Shown here: piece after piece, positions 13,480 to 24,617 of the stretch
How positions within the stretch are numbered: the first letter of the stretch is position 1
How the letters are laid out: each line of letters opens with the position of its first letter
Source: Coniella vitis
Taxonomy: Eukaryota; Ascomycota; Sordariomycetes; Diaporthales; Schizoparmaceae
Length of the DNA: 64,000 nucleotides
Direction of reading: 5' to 3'
Assembly: GCA_011317545.1 (NCBI GenBank)
Contig: WUJK01000009.1
Location: forward strand, 1,922,001 to 1,986,000
Notes under the pieces: model-generated
What the model saw: the letters and a program-made list of their open reading frames with translations, nothing else
What the model was told of the DNA's origin: nothing
Databases searched by the model: none
Made by a program: the position numbers and the translations under genes

Positions 13480-14361
13480 TATAGCGGTAATACCTATAGC
13501 TATAGCTATAGCTATTCCTATTATACTTATTATTACTCCTACCGCTACCGTCCTTACCCCTACCGCTATTTAGCTCGATAAGGCTATTAATAAGCTTATT
13601 TAGAATATCGTTATTATTAACCTATAGCTCTAACCTTATATTACCCTCCCTAAGGGTATTAGGGATAAGTAATATCTACCTTATATTATAAGGGCTTTTA
13701 AGAACCCCCTTTCCCTTTACCTTTATAATATTAGTAAGTAGCGCTTACCCTATTTCTTCGTAGCTTATTAACTATTATAACCGGAGTTTATTATTTCCCC
13801 TATAGGATAAATAAAAAGGGTAAAAACTCCGGCTACTCTTATACCCCCTTTTATTAAACCGATAAGATATATACTACTATTATTATTATAGTTAATTATT
13901 CCCTCGCTTATAATACTTCCGACCCTAATATATACTACTCCTTCCCTATTTACGCTTTCCTATATTTATATACTCTAGATATTCTCCGCCCTTAGGCCCT
14001 TATTACTCTCGTTATATATTATACTTATAACTACCTATTTAAATTAGGTAAGACTTAGGCTAGTTATAATAAGGTCCGGTTATTAAATAATAAGTATACC
14101 TATAGTATATATACCCCCTATTCCTTCCCTACTTATATCTTACTAACTTTATATTATTATTATAGCTATAAGCTTATATACCGTTAGGTAATAATATTAA
14201 AGGATATTACCGACCTATTAGCGAAGCTTATAAAGGGGGGTAGTAAGGGTAAGGGCTTAATTAGTATTAAAATAAAGTATAATATTAATAATAACCCTTA
14301 TTCTAATAAAACTAAGGAGAGTAATTCTAATAATAAGGAGGAGATAAGTAAGGATAAATAA
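13480..14361 (+). pseudogene. Possible antisense ORF between pol and 3' LTR of the Gypsy family
   Basis: Opposite to pol, this strand carries a reading with Gln-type stops only and a charged composition. An upstream part (about 13562-13740) contains LDKAINKLI and LPKGIRDK. A C-terminal part (about 14196-14358), in a different frame, reads DITDLLAKLIKGGSKGKG followed by a Lys/Asn/Ser/Glu-rich tail ending at a stop at 14359-14361. The same C-terminus is legible in copy 1 on the minus strand, ending at about 3443. The frame change between the two parts means an indel, an intron or a wrong reading. The opposite strand is also fairly open at about 3880-4440 of copy 1, so coding direction is not certain. 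Confidence 0.35.
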
Positions 14362-14479
14362 ATAGTTATATTAGTATACGTTTTATATATAGTTTTCTTT
14401 TTATCTATAATATTTAATTTCCTCGCTCTTCTTTTCTACGATTTTAGGCTATCGTAATTTATAATACTACCGTAGTATT

Positions 14480-17400
14480 ACTCGAACTCCTTAAGAATAA
14501 CTATATCTTTAAATTCGGATAACTGCTATTAGTCTAGCTAGTCCTATCTAACCTATTTAACTAGGATTTCGCGTTATAGTATTCCGTCCGTTTTCGTATA
14601 GCCTTTATATAGCTTATTATATACTCTAATAATACTTTCTACCTAATATTTAGGTTCCTTTCCCTCTTTAACTATAATAGGGTTAGGCCGGTATTCTCTT
14701 TATATTTATAATAAGAGCGGGTCTTATATAATTCGAATTAAGAGATCTATATAGAAATAAGGGTAAATACCCGGCGAGATATCTAATTCTATTATATAAG
14801 GGCTAACGATATATATTATAGTATACTTCTTATATAGCTAAGCTAATTTCTTTAAAGAGCAGTCGATAGTAATATTTCGTAGGGAGAGCTAAACCTTATC
14901 GCCTTTAATAAGCCGCTTTATAATTATTCGTAACTTATTTATAGATTCTTTTATTCGTTATTATATAATTACTATTATAGCTTAAGCGAAAGTAGTTATA
15001 TCTTTAAGCTATTAGATAAAGTTCTCGGCTTAAACTCTAAGCGCTTACGCTAATAATATACTATACTTTACTTATTCGATTAGATCTATATAATAGCTAT
15101 ATAGGATAAAGAATAAGCTAAAGCTAATTATATTAATATCCCTATTATTAATAGCTAATTAAGCGCCGGGTAAGAGTATCGGCTAATCTAATTATATATA
15201 TATAACGAACGCTTAAAGGTAATCTATAACCTCTTAATTTACCCTTTTTATAGCTTTATCCGTTTATAGGTAGAAAGTAATACTTAAGTATTATTCTATC
15301 TTTATAAGCTTATATAATCGGCGTTAAAACCCTCCTATCTAATTTAAGCTTCGGTTATTAATTATTACCTTAGGGAAATTATAAAACCGCTAGTAATAGT
15401 ATAAGAACCGCTCTATATATACTTCCGCGCTTATACTATATATAGCTTCGAATATAATAGCTTTCGTTAATTAGTTTATAATTATTATTAAATAAGCCTC
15501 TCTTATATTATCCTTATAGGGGAGGTTAATTATAAAGTCTAAGGATAACTTACTCTATACCCGCTTAGGTACTAATAAAGGCTTAAGAAGGCCCTTCCTT
15601 TAATATCTCTATACCGTCTTATATCTATAGATATTATAATTTTATATAAACCGCCGAATACTATAATATATACCTAGCTAGAAATAGCCCCTTATTATTA
15701 TCGTAATAATAATATCCCTCCTTAGGTAGCTAGATAGGGTAGAATCGTAGATACTTTATATTAGTTTAATATATAGGGGTTCCTAATCCGGTAATTAAAG
15801 TTATTTATAAAACCTAAATAATCCTTTCTTATCGATCGAATATTCCGCTATAAATACCTTAATAAGCTTACCTTCGGATATCTATAAATAAGGGGGAAAA
15901 GAGCGTTTACCCCTACGGATTATACTTATAAGCTAGGAATATACCTTATTATATAAGGTAGTATTATCCTATAAGCGCTAGAGCTCCTCTTATATAAAAA
16001 CTTCGCTATTTATTAATAATAGCTTATTATATATTATAACTTAGCTTATCTCTATCGATAATAAAAGCTAGATTTACTTACCGATAAGGCGTTTATTAGA
16101 TATATTATATAATATATCCTATTCCCTCCTTAAAAGGGCGTTTAAATGCTTACTAGCTACTCCTATATAATAAACTAAATAGTATCGAAAATAAGCTATT
16201 ATCTCGGATTAATAGACCTACCTCTCGGTAAGATATTATAATATTATAAAATATTCGAAGTTCTTATAATCCGAGTAAATCGTAAATAATAATATAATAC
16301 CCCTAAGCTTTATATCCTATACTCTTAAGTAATTAATAATAATTAATAATTCCTTATCGTAAATCTTATAATTATATTCTACGGGATTTAGGTAATATAA
16401 ATAATATATTACCGGGTAGAAGATATTATACTCGTCCCTTTAAGAGAGGTAGCTATTTAACGAATAGCTAGAATAATCCGCTTTTAATATTATCTCCTTA
16501 TCCGGATCCTATTAAGCAAATATAGGTTTACTAATAAAAAAACGCTTTAGCTATTCGAATATAGCTTCTTCCTACTCCCTAAACCTAAATAAAACCCCCT
16601 TCTTAGTTAAGGCTAGGAGGAGCTTTATAATTTCGGAATAATTAGCGATAAACTAATAATAAAAGTTTATAAATCTTAGGAAGCTATAAACTCCCTTAAC
16701 CGTCTTCGGAGCCTCCTAATCGTATATAATATATACCTTCTTAGGGTTTATATAAATCCTTACCCCTATTTCGATAATAAAGCCTAGGTATTTTATCTCG
16801 ATTACGCCGAATTCGTATTTAGCGATATCTAAATTTAAACCTATTACTTCGAGAATATATAATACTAGCTTTACCTTTATTCGGTAATCTTTAATTATAC
16901 CGTTAGTATATATTAGAATATTATCGATATAAGCTAAATAGAAGATATTTAGATAAAGGCGTAGAGCGTTATTAATATAACGCTAGAATATCGTAGGAGC
17001 GCTTATAAGTCCGAACGGGGTTATTAGCTATTTAAAGAGGCTATACCTTATATAAAAGGCGATCTTCTATTTATCTCCTTCCTTAATATAAAGCTTATAA
17101 AACGCTATTTATATATCGAGCTTAATAAAATATTTAGCGTTTATAATATTAGATAGGGTCTTTTTAATAAAGGGGAGCGGGTAATAATCGGCTTTCGAAA
17201 TAGTATTAAATATATAATAATCTATATAAAAACGGAAGCTACCCCTTAATTTCTTAATAAAGATTATAGAAGCTCCTATTAAAAAGCTATTAGTTTTAAT
17301 ATAGCTTATATCGAATAGCTTAGTAAAAGTCTTTCTTAATACGATAAGTTCTTCTTTAGATATCCCGTATAACGGGCCTTATAAGGCGTTTATAATAAAC

Positions 17401-17800
17401 CTATCTACCTTCTTATATAGCCGAATCTTATAATCCGCTCCCTCTTTATATAGCGGTAATACGGAAGCTATATCCTTATTAAAGAGGTTCCGGAACTTAT
17501 AATATTCTAAGGGGAGTTTCTTATTAACCGAGGATTCTATTTTCGGTAATAGGGCTTTAATAATATCGGCTATTATAATACTAAAGAACGCTATTTAAGT
17601 AGTATTTAAGCGTTTTATATACCGAACTTCGCTTTAGATAATAAGGGTATTAATAGATATATAATTAAAGTTCTTAGGATTATATCCTTATTCCTAAACC
17701 TCTAATCCGCTTATTCGTCCGATATTTAGGCAGTATTTATAAGCTATATATATTACCCTCTCTTTTTCTACCTAAGGTTTTCCTAAAATAAGGTTATACT
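14480..17800 (-). pseudogene. Gypsy copy 2 pol relic
   Basis: This is the inverted counterpart of the pol relic at 1-3410, with the same domain order read right to left: RT (about 16850-17500), RNase H, integrase (about 15360-15560), chromodomain-like tail. The RT box reads Y-I-D-N, as in copy 1. Comparing the two copies lets former codons be inferred, because RIP hit different sites in each. Confidence 0.85.
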
Positions 17801-19515
17801 AAAAGCGGGGGATTATATAAGCCTAAATACGATATAAATACCTATTTAAGTTTATATTAAAATAGGTTATATAGCGGATAACGGGCTATTTATATAATAT
17901 TCTCTCCTTTAACGATTAATAAAAGGTCCTAAGCGGGATAGGTATATATAAAAGTCTTAACTTATATATAAGCGTTTCGCTTATAATAGAATAATAGTTA
18001 TAACTAGAATTAATAAGTATTAGGATAAATAGAATTAAATTATAAAATAGGTTTATTATAAAATAGTTTCTATTTATCTAACGCTTTACTTTTTATAGGC
18101 TAAAGTCGAAACTTATAAGCTCTTATATATAATTTTATATAAGAGTAGCTAGTTTTCCTCCTATTCTTCGGTAATATTATTAAGGTCGATAAGGTTAGTA
18201 TTAGTAATATTAATTTCTATCTCCTATATAGCTCTTAAGCTATTAAGTAAGTATACGGGTAGGAAGGGGTAATAAGCGATTTTATAATTCGAATATCCGT
18301 ATTTATAATAAAATCCCTACTCTTTCCTATACTTAATCTCCGCCTAATTAACCTATTTTATATACTATTTATTAGCTTATAAAGTATTAATATTAATTAT
18401 AATTATATCCCTATCGGGATTTATATAAGGGTTTTATAGTTTCTATCTATTTCCTCCCGCTTACTAGTTTATTCTAAAGCGCTATATTATAGCTTTAGAT
18501 AAATAGCTTAAGGGCGAAGTATAATTACTATCTCGGATAATAATATAGCTTTCTAGCTTAGCCGAAATATAGAATACTTTCTTTACCTAATCGTTATATA
18601 TCGACGGTATTTCTATACTAATAAGCTATATATATAATACGCTATTAATAGCGCCTTCTAGGTATATTAATTTAGTTAAGTCCGGCTATTCTATATCGCC
18701 GGAGTCTATTAGTAACTTTTCCTATTAGGAGAAGAAGTTAGGGAAGGGTTAGCCTTTCTTCTAAGTAAAGCTCCGGAGCTTTTAAGAAATAGTAATAATA
18801 TAATTCTCGTTATAATATCGGTAGCGGAGCTATTATAAGAATAAGGAGGGTTTCTAAAGGCTATACTCTCCTCCTATAATATAATAGCTCCTCGCTATAA
18901 CCTTTATATCTCCCTTTAAGTATTTATAGATTTCTTAGAACTTATTTATATAATTCCCGATAAAATAAGTATCTCGGACGAGTTTATACCTTATAATATA
19001 CTCCTAAGCTAGGAATTAAGTATATATACCCTTAAAGTTTACTAGCTATAAAAGGGGCTTACGTTTAGGTATAATTATACTCTCTAGGGCCTTATTTATA
19101 TCGATATCGGTATTTTTTATATCTTAGGAGGTAGGGGTATAGGTATTTTTTAGTTTATTAAGTATTAGGTTAAAGTATTTAGCTATTAGGTTATTAATAC
19201 TTATTAATAGCTCCTATAATAATAGGCTATAGGATTATTCGATTTTCGTAAATTATATTATAAACGCTTCTAGGTTTCGTATACTATCTTCGCGCTATTA
19301 TTATACTATTCCTTTAATAATATACCGCTATTCTTCTATTATTTAAGTAACTATTTATTATATAGTTATTATTATATTATTTTTATTATTATTCGCTTAA
19401 ATAGGGAGTTACCCGAATTACTCGTTATAAGGGTATAATATCCTAAGGCTATATACTAAATAAGTATATAAATACCGTTAGATATATAAGGTAGATAGAA
19501 AAGAAGTTAGTTAAA

Positions 19516-19854
19516 TATAAATAGGTATTAAGAGAATATTCGTAGTTTCGATCCTAATTTCTATTATTAACTAACTTAAGGAGAGAAGTAAATATAATAT
19601 CTATATAGCGGCGCGAGAGCTACTCTTAAATAGCTTTTATATTTAAAATCTACTTATAGATAGAGTTTTCTATAGGTTTACCGTCGATACGGGTCCTATT
19701 ACCGATAGTCTTTTATATAGCTCGTAAGCTATTCGGAAGACGCTCTTATTTAGCGCTTATATAATACTAGTCTCTAGACGAGAAGGGAATATACTAACTA
19801 AGGCTTTATGCCCTGGTGTGCCGAAGCCGTGCATTTACCCGTAGGCCTATAATA
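19516..19854 (-). repeat. 5' LTR of Gypsy copy 2 (339 bp)
   Basis: Read on the minus strand it starts TATTATAGGCCTAC and ends CCTATTTATA. Its outer end, about 19809-19845, keeps several TG/CA sites (TATGCCCTGGTGTGCC region) and is less mutated than the other two copies. That may mark the edge of a less affected segment that continues into 19860-20430. Confidence 0.88.
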
Positions 19855-19859
19855 TACTA

Positions 19860-20430
19860 AGCGGGTAAAGGTAGCTACTAGGGGTAGAGCACTACCTATA
19901 AAGTAGTAATAGGAGGAGTCGAGTATATCGGAGCAGGCCGGCTAATAGCCGGGTCCGATGAAAAATTTTTAAGCTCGCGCCTAGCTATAGCTAGGAGTTA
20001 AGAGTATACCCTCTCTATATAAAGATGCTCCTTACTCTATAGAAGGCCTTTAAAGGTATTAATTAGTTTTCTTAAGGTCTTATCTACTACTAGTAGGACC
20101 GTCTCCCGAGCTATAAATATACGGCGTACGCTTATAAGGAGGGTCCTAACCGTACTAGGGGCGAGAGGGTTATCTTAACGAACAGTAGTATCCTCCTATA
20201 ACTATAGCACAGCGCTATAATGCCTCTTCTACTATATAGGGGAGTAAATCGAATCCGTAATAGAACTAGTATCTATCCTAGGCACTAGTCCCTTAGGCGG
20301 CGGCGAGCCGCCCTATATCGTATCCGTAGGCAGGGCCTCCTATAAGGCTATCCTATAACCGTATTTGCCTATATATAAATAGGTTAGATATTAGTAAATT
20401 ATTAGTAAAACCGTACGTACCCTTAATAAA
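19860..20430. other. Weakly RIP-mutated spacer between Gypsy families
   Basis: Unlike its surroundings this 0.57 kb keeps a fair number of CA and TG dinucleotides (for example around 19961, 20026, 20165-20175, 20201-20222, 20281 and 20332) and is richer in G and C. It contains short inverted repeats, GCCGGCTAATAGCCGG at about 19938-19953 and GGCGGCGGCGAGCCGCC at about 20297-20313. I see no ORF and recognise no gene. It could be unique DNA between two insertions, or part of another element's non-coding end. Confidence 0.6.
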
Positions 20431-20662
20431 AGCAGGCGTATACGAGAAAAGTATCGGGAAGGATATTTTATAACTACTATATTAAAGGATTTTAATTAGT
20501 TTAGGATTTCTCCGTTATCTCCGTTTAATTTTCTTATCGGTAATTTATAGGGTATTAGGGCTTCTAGTTTATAATTTTAATTTTTCTAGAGTTATTATTA
20601 GTAGTCCTTAATAAGGGGTCTAGTTATTCCTATAGGTAGCTATTATAATTAAAGATATAAAT

Positions 20663-20735
20663 AGTCTTATAGCTTAATAGCTAGAGTTCCTAGTTTCTTA
20701 TTAAGAGGTCCGGGGTTCGATTCCCTATAATACCT
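20663..20735 (+). pseudogene. Decayed tRNA-like sequence (anticodon position reads TCT)
   Basis: A cloverleaf can be drawn. The acceptor arm AGTCTTA (20663-20669) pairs poorly with TAATACC (20728-20734). The D arm is GCTT/GAGT (20672-20687). The anticodon arm is CCTAG, loop TTTCTTA, TTAAG. The T arm is CGGGG, loop TTCGATT, CCCTA (20711-20727). Several mispairs are what C-to-T or G-to-A changes would produce (A-C in the acceptor, G-T in the D stem, C-A in the T stem). The anticodon would be TCT (Arg), but base 37 is a T, which is unusual. It is either a tRNA gene hit by RIP or the head of a tRNA-derived repeat. It is too long to be only a retrotransposon primer-binding site. Confidence 0.6.
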
Positions 20736-23700
20736 TCTTTATCCAAGGCTATAATAACTTTTATTTTTCGTATTCTTTAATAAGGTTTAGGTATATATTT
20801 TTTAATAGTTCCTAAGTATTTTCCGAATTATTATAATTTTTCTATTTAATAAAGTATTATTTTCCGCATCTACGTTTATATAAGTTAAGAATCTCTTTAA
20901 CTTTATATTATACTTATTCTAGTTCGATAATATCTATATCGTACGAGAGTTCTACGTCTACTAGTGCTAGTTCTAGGAGTAAAATATAGAAGATTAGGTA
21001 TAGGCGTATATATAGGATTTCCAATTTATAATTAACTAGTAAAATCTATCGTATAATTTTATAAGGTCCGAGATTTTTATAGTTAAGTTTATTATTAGGT
21101 TTAGTAGTTTTAATATTTTTATAATTAAGGTAAACTTTATCTCCCTTTTATAGGATTAATCCTTTAATCCTTTTCTAATTAGTATATTTCGTTATTTATT
21201 CTTTAATATCCTAAAGTATATATCGAGTATCTTTATACGATTATTTAATTCTTTTAGTATATTAATCTACCGTTTCTATATTTCTACCTAATAGTATTTC
21301 GTAATATACCGTAGGGTTATATCCGTAGAGTAGGAAGAATAATAATTTTCCTATACTCGTTATATCTATACTATTATAAGCGAACTATATAGTTAGTAAA
21401 AGTTCGACCTAATTATCTTATTTATAGTTAATATAGTATTATAGATACTATTCTATAATCTAATTAGTATATTCTATTTATCCGTTTATCTAAGGATAAA
21501 ATACTATAAATATACGTTATATTATTCCGAGGTATTTAGTAAGTAAGATCTAGAATTTTAATACGAACTTTCTATCTTTATCTAATATAATTTCCTAAGG
21601 TATTCTATAGTTAGCGATAATAATACGGAGGAATATATATACGAGTTCTTCTATAGTATTACTTTCTTTATATAGTAGGAAGTATATATACTTACTTAAT
21701 CTATAAACTATTACTAAAATACTATCGTACTATATCTAAGTTAAGGGTTCTTATAAGAGAGGTAGCTTAGTAATAAAATCTAGATTAATAGATAATTAAA
21801 TAGTTATAGGTATTAGTAGAGGTTATAATAATCTATAAGGTTTATATCGTTCTATCTTATTCCGTTTATATATATCGTAATTATTAACGATATTTATAAC
21901 TTATTCCTTAAGGTTTAATAGGTTCTAATAGCGTTAGATCCTTTTATAGGTTACTTTAATTCCTTAGTATTTATATATTAATACGCTATAAATACTTCTA
22001 ATATAATCGTTTTATTCTAATATTATTATATTATCGAGGTTAGGTATTTCTCCTTCGATATATAATATTATATTAAGTTCCTTAATAATAGATAATATAG
22101 TAAGGTTACCTTCCGAATCTTCTTTAAAGATTATTATAATATCTTAGTCTTTATTATTATTATCCTTATAATCTAACCGTCTATTAAGAGCGTCTATTCG
22201 TTTATTTTCTTTACCTTTACGGTAGATAATCTTAAAATCGAATTCTAATAGAAATTCGTATTATCTAACTTATCGTTTATTAAGCTGCTTTATTAAGGTA
22301 AATACCTAAAGGTTCTTATAATCCGTATATATAAGAATTTATTATTTTACGCCGATAAGATAATATTACTATTCCTTAAAGGCTTTTATTATTACTATAA
22401 GTTCCTAATCGGGCGTTCTATAGTTAAGTTCTAATCCGTTTAGCTTTTTATTAAAGTTATTAACTATCCGTAATCGTCCTTTATTATCTTATTATCCGAG
22501 TTATCTACCGAGTATATAATCTAATATATCTATCTTAATCTTTAAAAACTTTATCTTAATCTACTTCGATTAGGATTAATTCTAATATAATTATATCCTT
22601 AATTATACTAAAGGCTTTCTATACCTATTTATTCTAGTTAAAGGTAGTATCCTTTTTCGTAAGTTCTATAAGTAGTATTATAATATTATTATAATTCTTA
22701 ATAAATTATCGGTAAAAGTTAGTATAGCCTAAGAAGGCTCTAATATCCTTAATATTCTAAGGTATAAACTAATCCCTAACTATTTATACTTTATCTTTCT
22801 ATATTTATATATACCCTAATATAATAGTATATCCGAGATAATTAACTTCTTAAGTATTCTAGTTATATTTAATAGGTTCTATTAAAATCTTATTATCTTA
22901 GAGAATTTATAGGATTATCGTAATATACTTCTAATATTCCTCGAATATCTTTAAGTAAATAAGGATATCGTTTAGGTAAGCGATTATAAAATAATCGAGG
23001 TATTTATATAAGACGAAGTTTATTATTTCCTAGAATAATATAGGGGCGTTAGTAAGTCCGAATAATATAATAAGATATTCGAAATATCTATAGCGTATTC
23101 TAAACGCTATTTTCTATTTATCTCCGGGTTTAATATAAATATATATATATCCTTCCTTAAGGTTAAGGGCTATAAACTATTAGGCTCCTCTAAATCTATC
23201 TCTAAGTTCTTTAAAGAGAGGTAAGGGGTATTAATTCTTAATAATAATATCGTTAAGTTACCAATAGTTAATATATAATCGTAGTTTACCGTTTTTCTTT
23301 AGTATAAATAGGATTAGGTATTCTATTAGTAAATATAAAGGTTTAATATAACCTTTCTTAAGATTTTCGTCGATATATTCCCTAAGTACTTTAAGTTTAT
23401 CCTTATCTAATCCGTAGATAGGAAAGAACTTTAGTTATTTTCCTTCTTTAAATAGGATCTCGTAGTTATATAAGCCGTACTCTAGTAAGCTATTATCGAA
23501 TTTTCCTTAAAATAGTTTTATAAACTTCCGATACTCTTCTAATATATCGGAGAAATCTCTAAATATATCTTCGTCTTATATAATTACTATTATAAGGAGA
23601 TATCGTTATATATACTTAGTTCCTTCTTAAACTTATCGCGATAATATATCCTATTATCTATAGAATCCTATTATATTATATCCTAATCTACTATATCCCT

Positions 23701-24081
23701 TCTTCTATTAGGTATTAACTATTATTAGATCCTTCTCTATAAGCTATCGAGGTTTATCGTATCCTAGGGTAGCTATTATCTTAGCTCTTCTCGATTTAGA
23801 GGTATATATAAATTCGTTTAAGCCCTTATTATCTAGGTATCGCTTAGTAATTAAATCCGATCCTACGCCTTTAATTATAACCGTTTCTTAAGTATCCGCT
23901 TTATTCTATAAAATATAGCTATTAATCTAATCGATTCGAGGATTTTCCTTTCTTAATTATAATATACTTAAAATTAGCTTATATTATATAGTATCCGTAA
24001 TATCGAAGTTTATTAGTATCGTACGTTTATAGATCGTAACTAGTAATTAATTAGATTTTATATCGATAATACCTTAGCCGT

Positions 24082-24275
24082 TATTATAGACCCACCTGTA
24101 TAATATTACCTTCGCCCGACGTGCCTAATAAGTTAACTAGATTTTCTAAAACGTATTTAGAAGATTACGTACCTTTTGCCTTAACCGCCTAAGCGAAAGG
24201 TTCCGTATATACGTCGGAGACGGCCGTAGGAACGCTAGTTAATTCCTAAAGCCCTATAGGGGCTAGCCCGTTATA
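24082..24275 (+). repeat. 5' LTR of the miniature element (194 bp)
   Basis: It starts TATTATAGACCCACC and ends CCCGTTATA. It aligns to 24424-24617 without gaps; the differences I checked are transitions, matching RIP. Confidence 0.85.
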
Positions 24276-24423
24276 TATCTTCTAAACACCCTAAAGTCGC
24301 AAGTTCGAGCTACGGAGTACTAAAAGTCTTAGATACCCCTTCCGTATAAACTTCGGCTTATAAAGTAATATCGCGGGTAAGCTTTAGGGGTCCGACGTTA
24401 TTAAAGGGAGAGAAGGGAGGTAA

Positions 24424-24617
24424 TATTATAAGCCTACCTATATAATATTGCCTTCGCCCGACGTACCTAATAAGTTAACTAGATCTTCTGAAACGTGTTT
24501 AGAAGATTACGTACCTTTTACCTTAACCGCCCAAGCGAAAGGTTCCGTATATATATCGGAGACGGCCGTAGGAACGCTAGTTAATTCCTAGAGCCCTATA
24601 GGGGCTAGCCCGTTATA
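24424..24617 (+). repeat. 3' LTR of the miniature element (194 bp)
   Basis: It starts TATTATAAGCCTACC after the purine tract and a TAA trinucleotide, and ends CCCGTTATA before the right copy of the GCCGT duplication. Confidence 0.85.

Larger units (their letters stand above)
12593..19854 (-). mobile_element. Complete Ty3/Gypsy retrotransposon, copy 2 (7262 bp, RIP-dead)
   Basis: This is the same family as 1-5210, inverted. Both LTRs are 339 bp (19516-19854 is the 5' LTR, 12593-12931 the 3' LTR). Flanking 5-bp sequences are TATTA (12588-12592) and TACTA (19855-19859), which differ by one C/T transition and so fit a target-site duplication later altered by mutation. The RT active-site box lies at about 16919-16935 and the integrase at about 15360-15560, all on the minus strand. 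The gag region should occupy about 17900-19500. The purine tract next to the 3' LTR is the inverse of 12932-12943. All coding frames carry RIP-type stops. Confidence 0.92.
24082..24617 (+). mobile_element. Miniature LTR element (TRIM), nested in Gypsy family 2
   Basis: Two 194-bp direct repeats (24082-24275 and 24424-24617) flank a 148-bp internal segment with no coding capacity. A purine tract AAAGGGAGAGAAGGGAGG (24403-24420) lies just before the second repeat, the expected place for the plus-strand primer of an LTR element on the plus strand. The flanks are a perfect 5-bp duplication, GCCGT, at 24077-24081 and 24618-24622. The LTRs end TA...TA, read as RIP-altered TG...CA. The LTR start and end resemble those of the 339-bp LTR family elsewhere in the window. 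It cannot encode its own enzymes, so an autonomous Gypsy element presumably moved it. Confidence 0.88.

Noticed and set aside
20663..20735. Primer-binding site of an LTR retrotransposon
   Set aside because: Similarity extends over the whole tRNA length including D and anticodon arms, whereas a primer-binding site matches only about 18 bases of the 3' end and would be in the opposite sense.
24082..24617. CRISPR-like or tandem repeat explanation for the two 194-bp repeats
   Set aside because: Only two units with a purine tract and a target-site duplication; the LTR-element structure explains everything seen.
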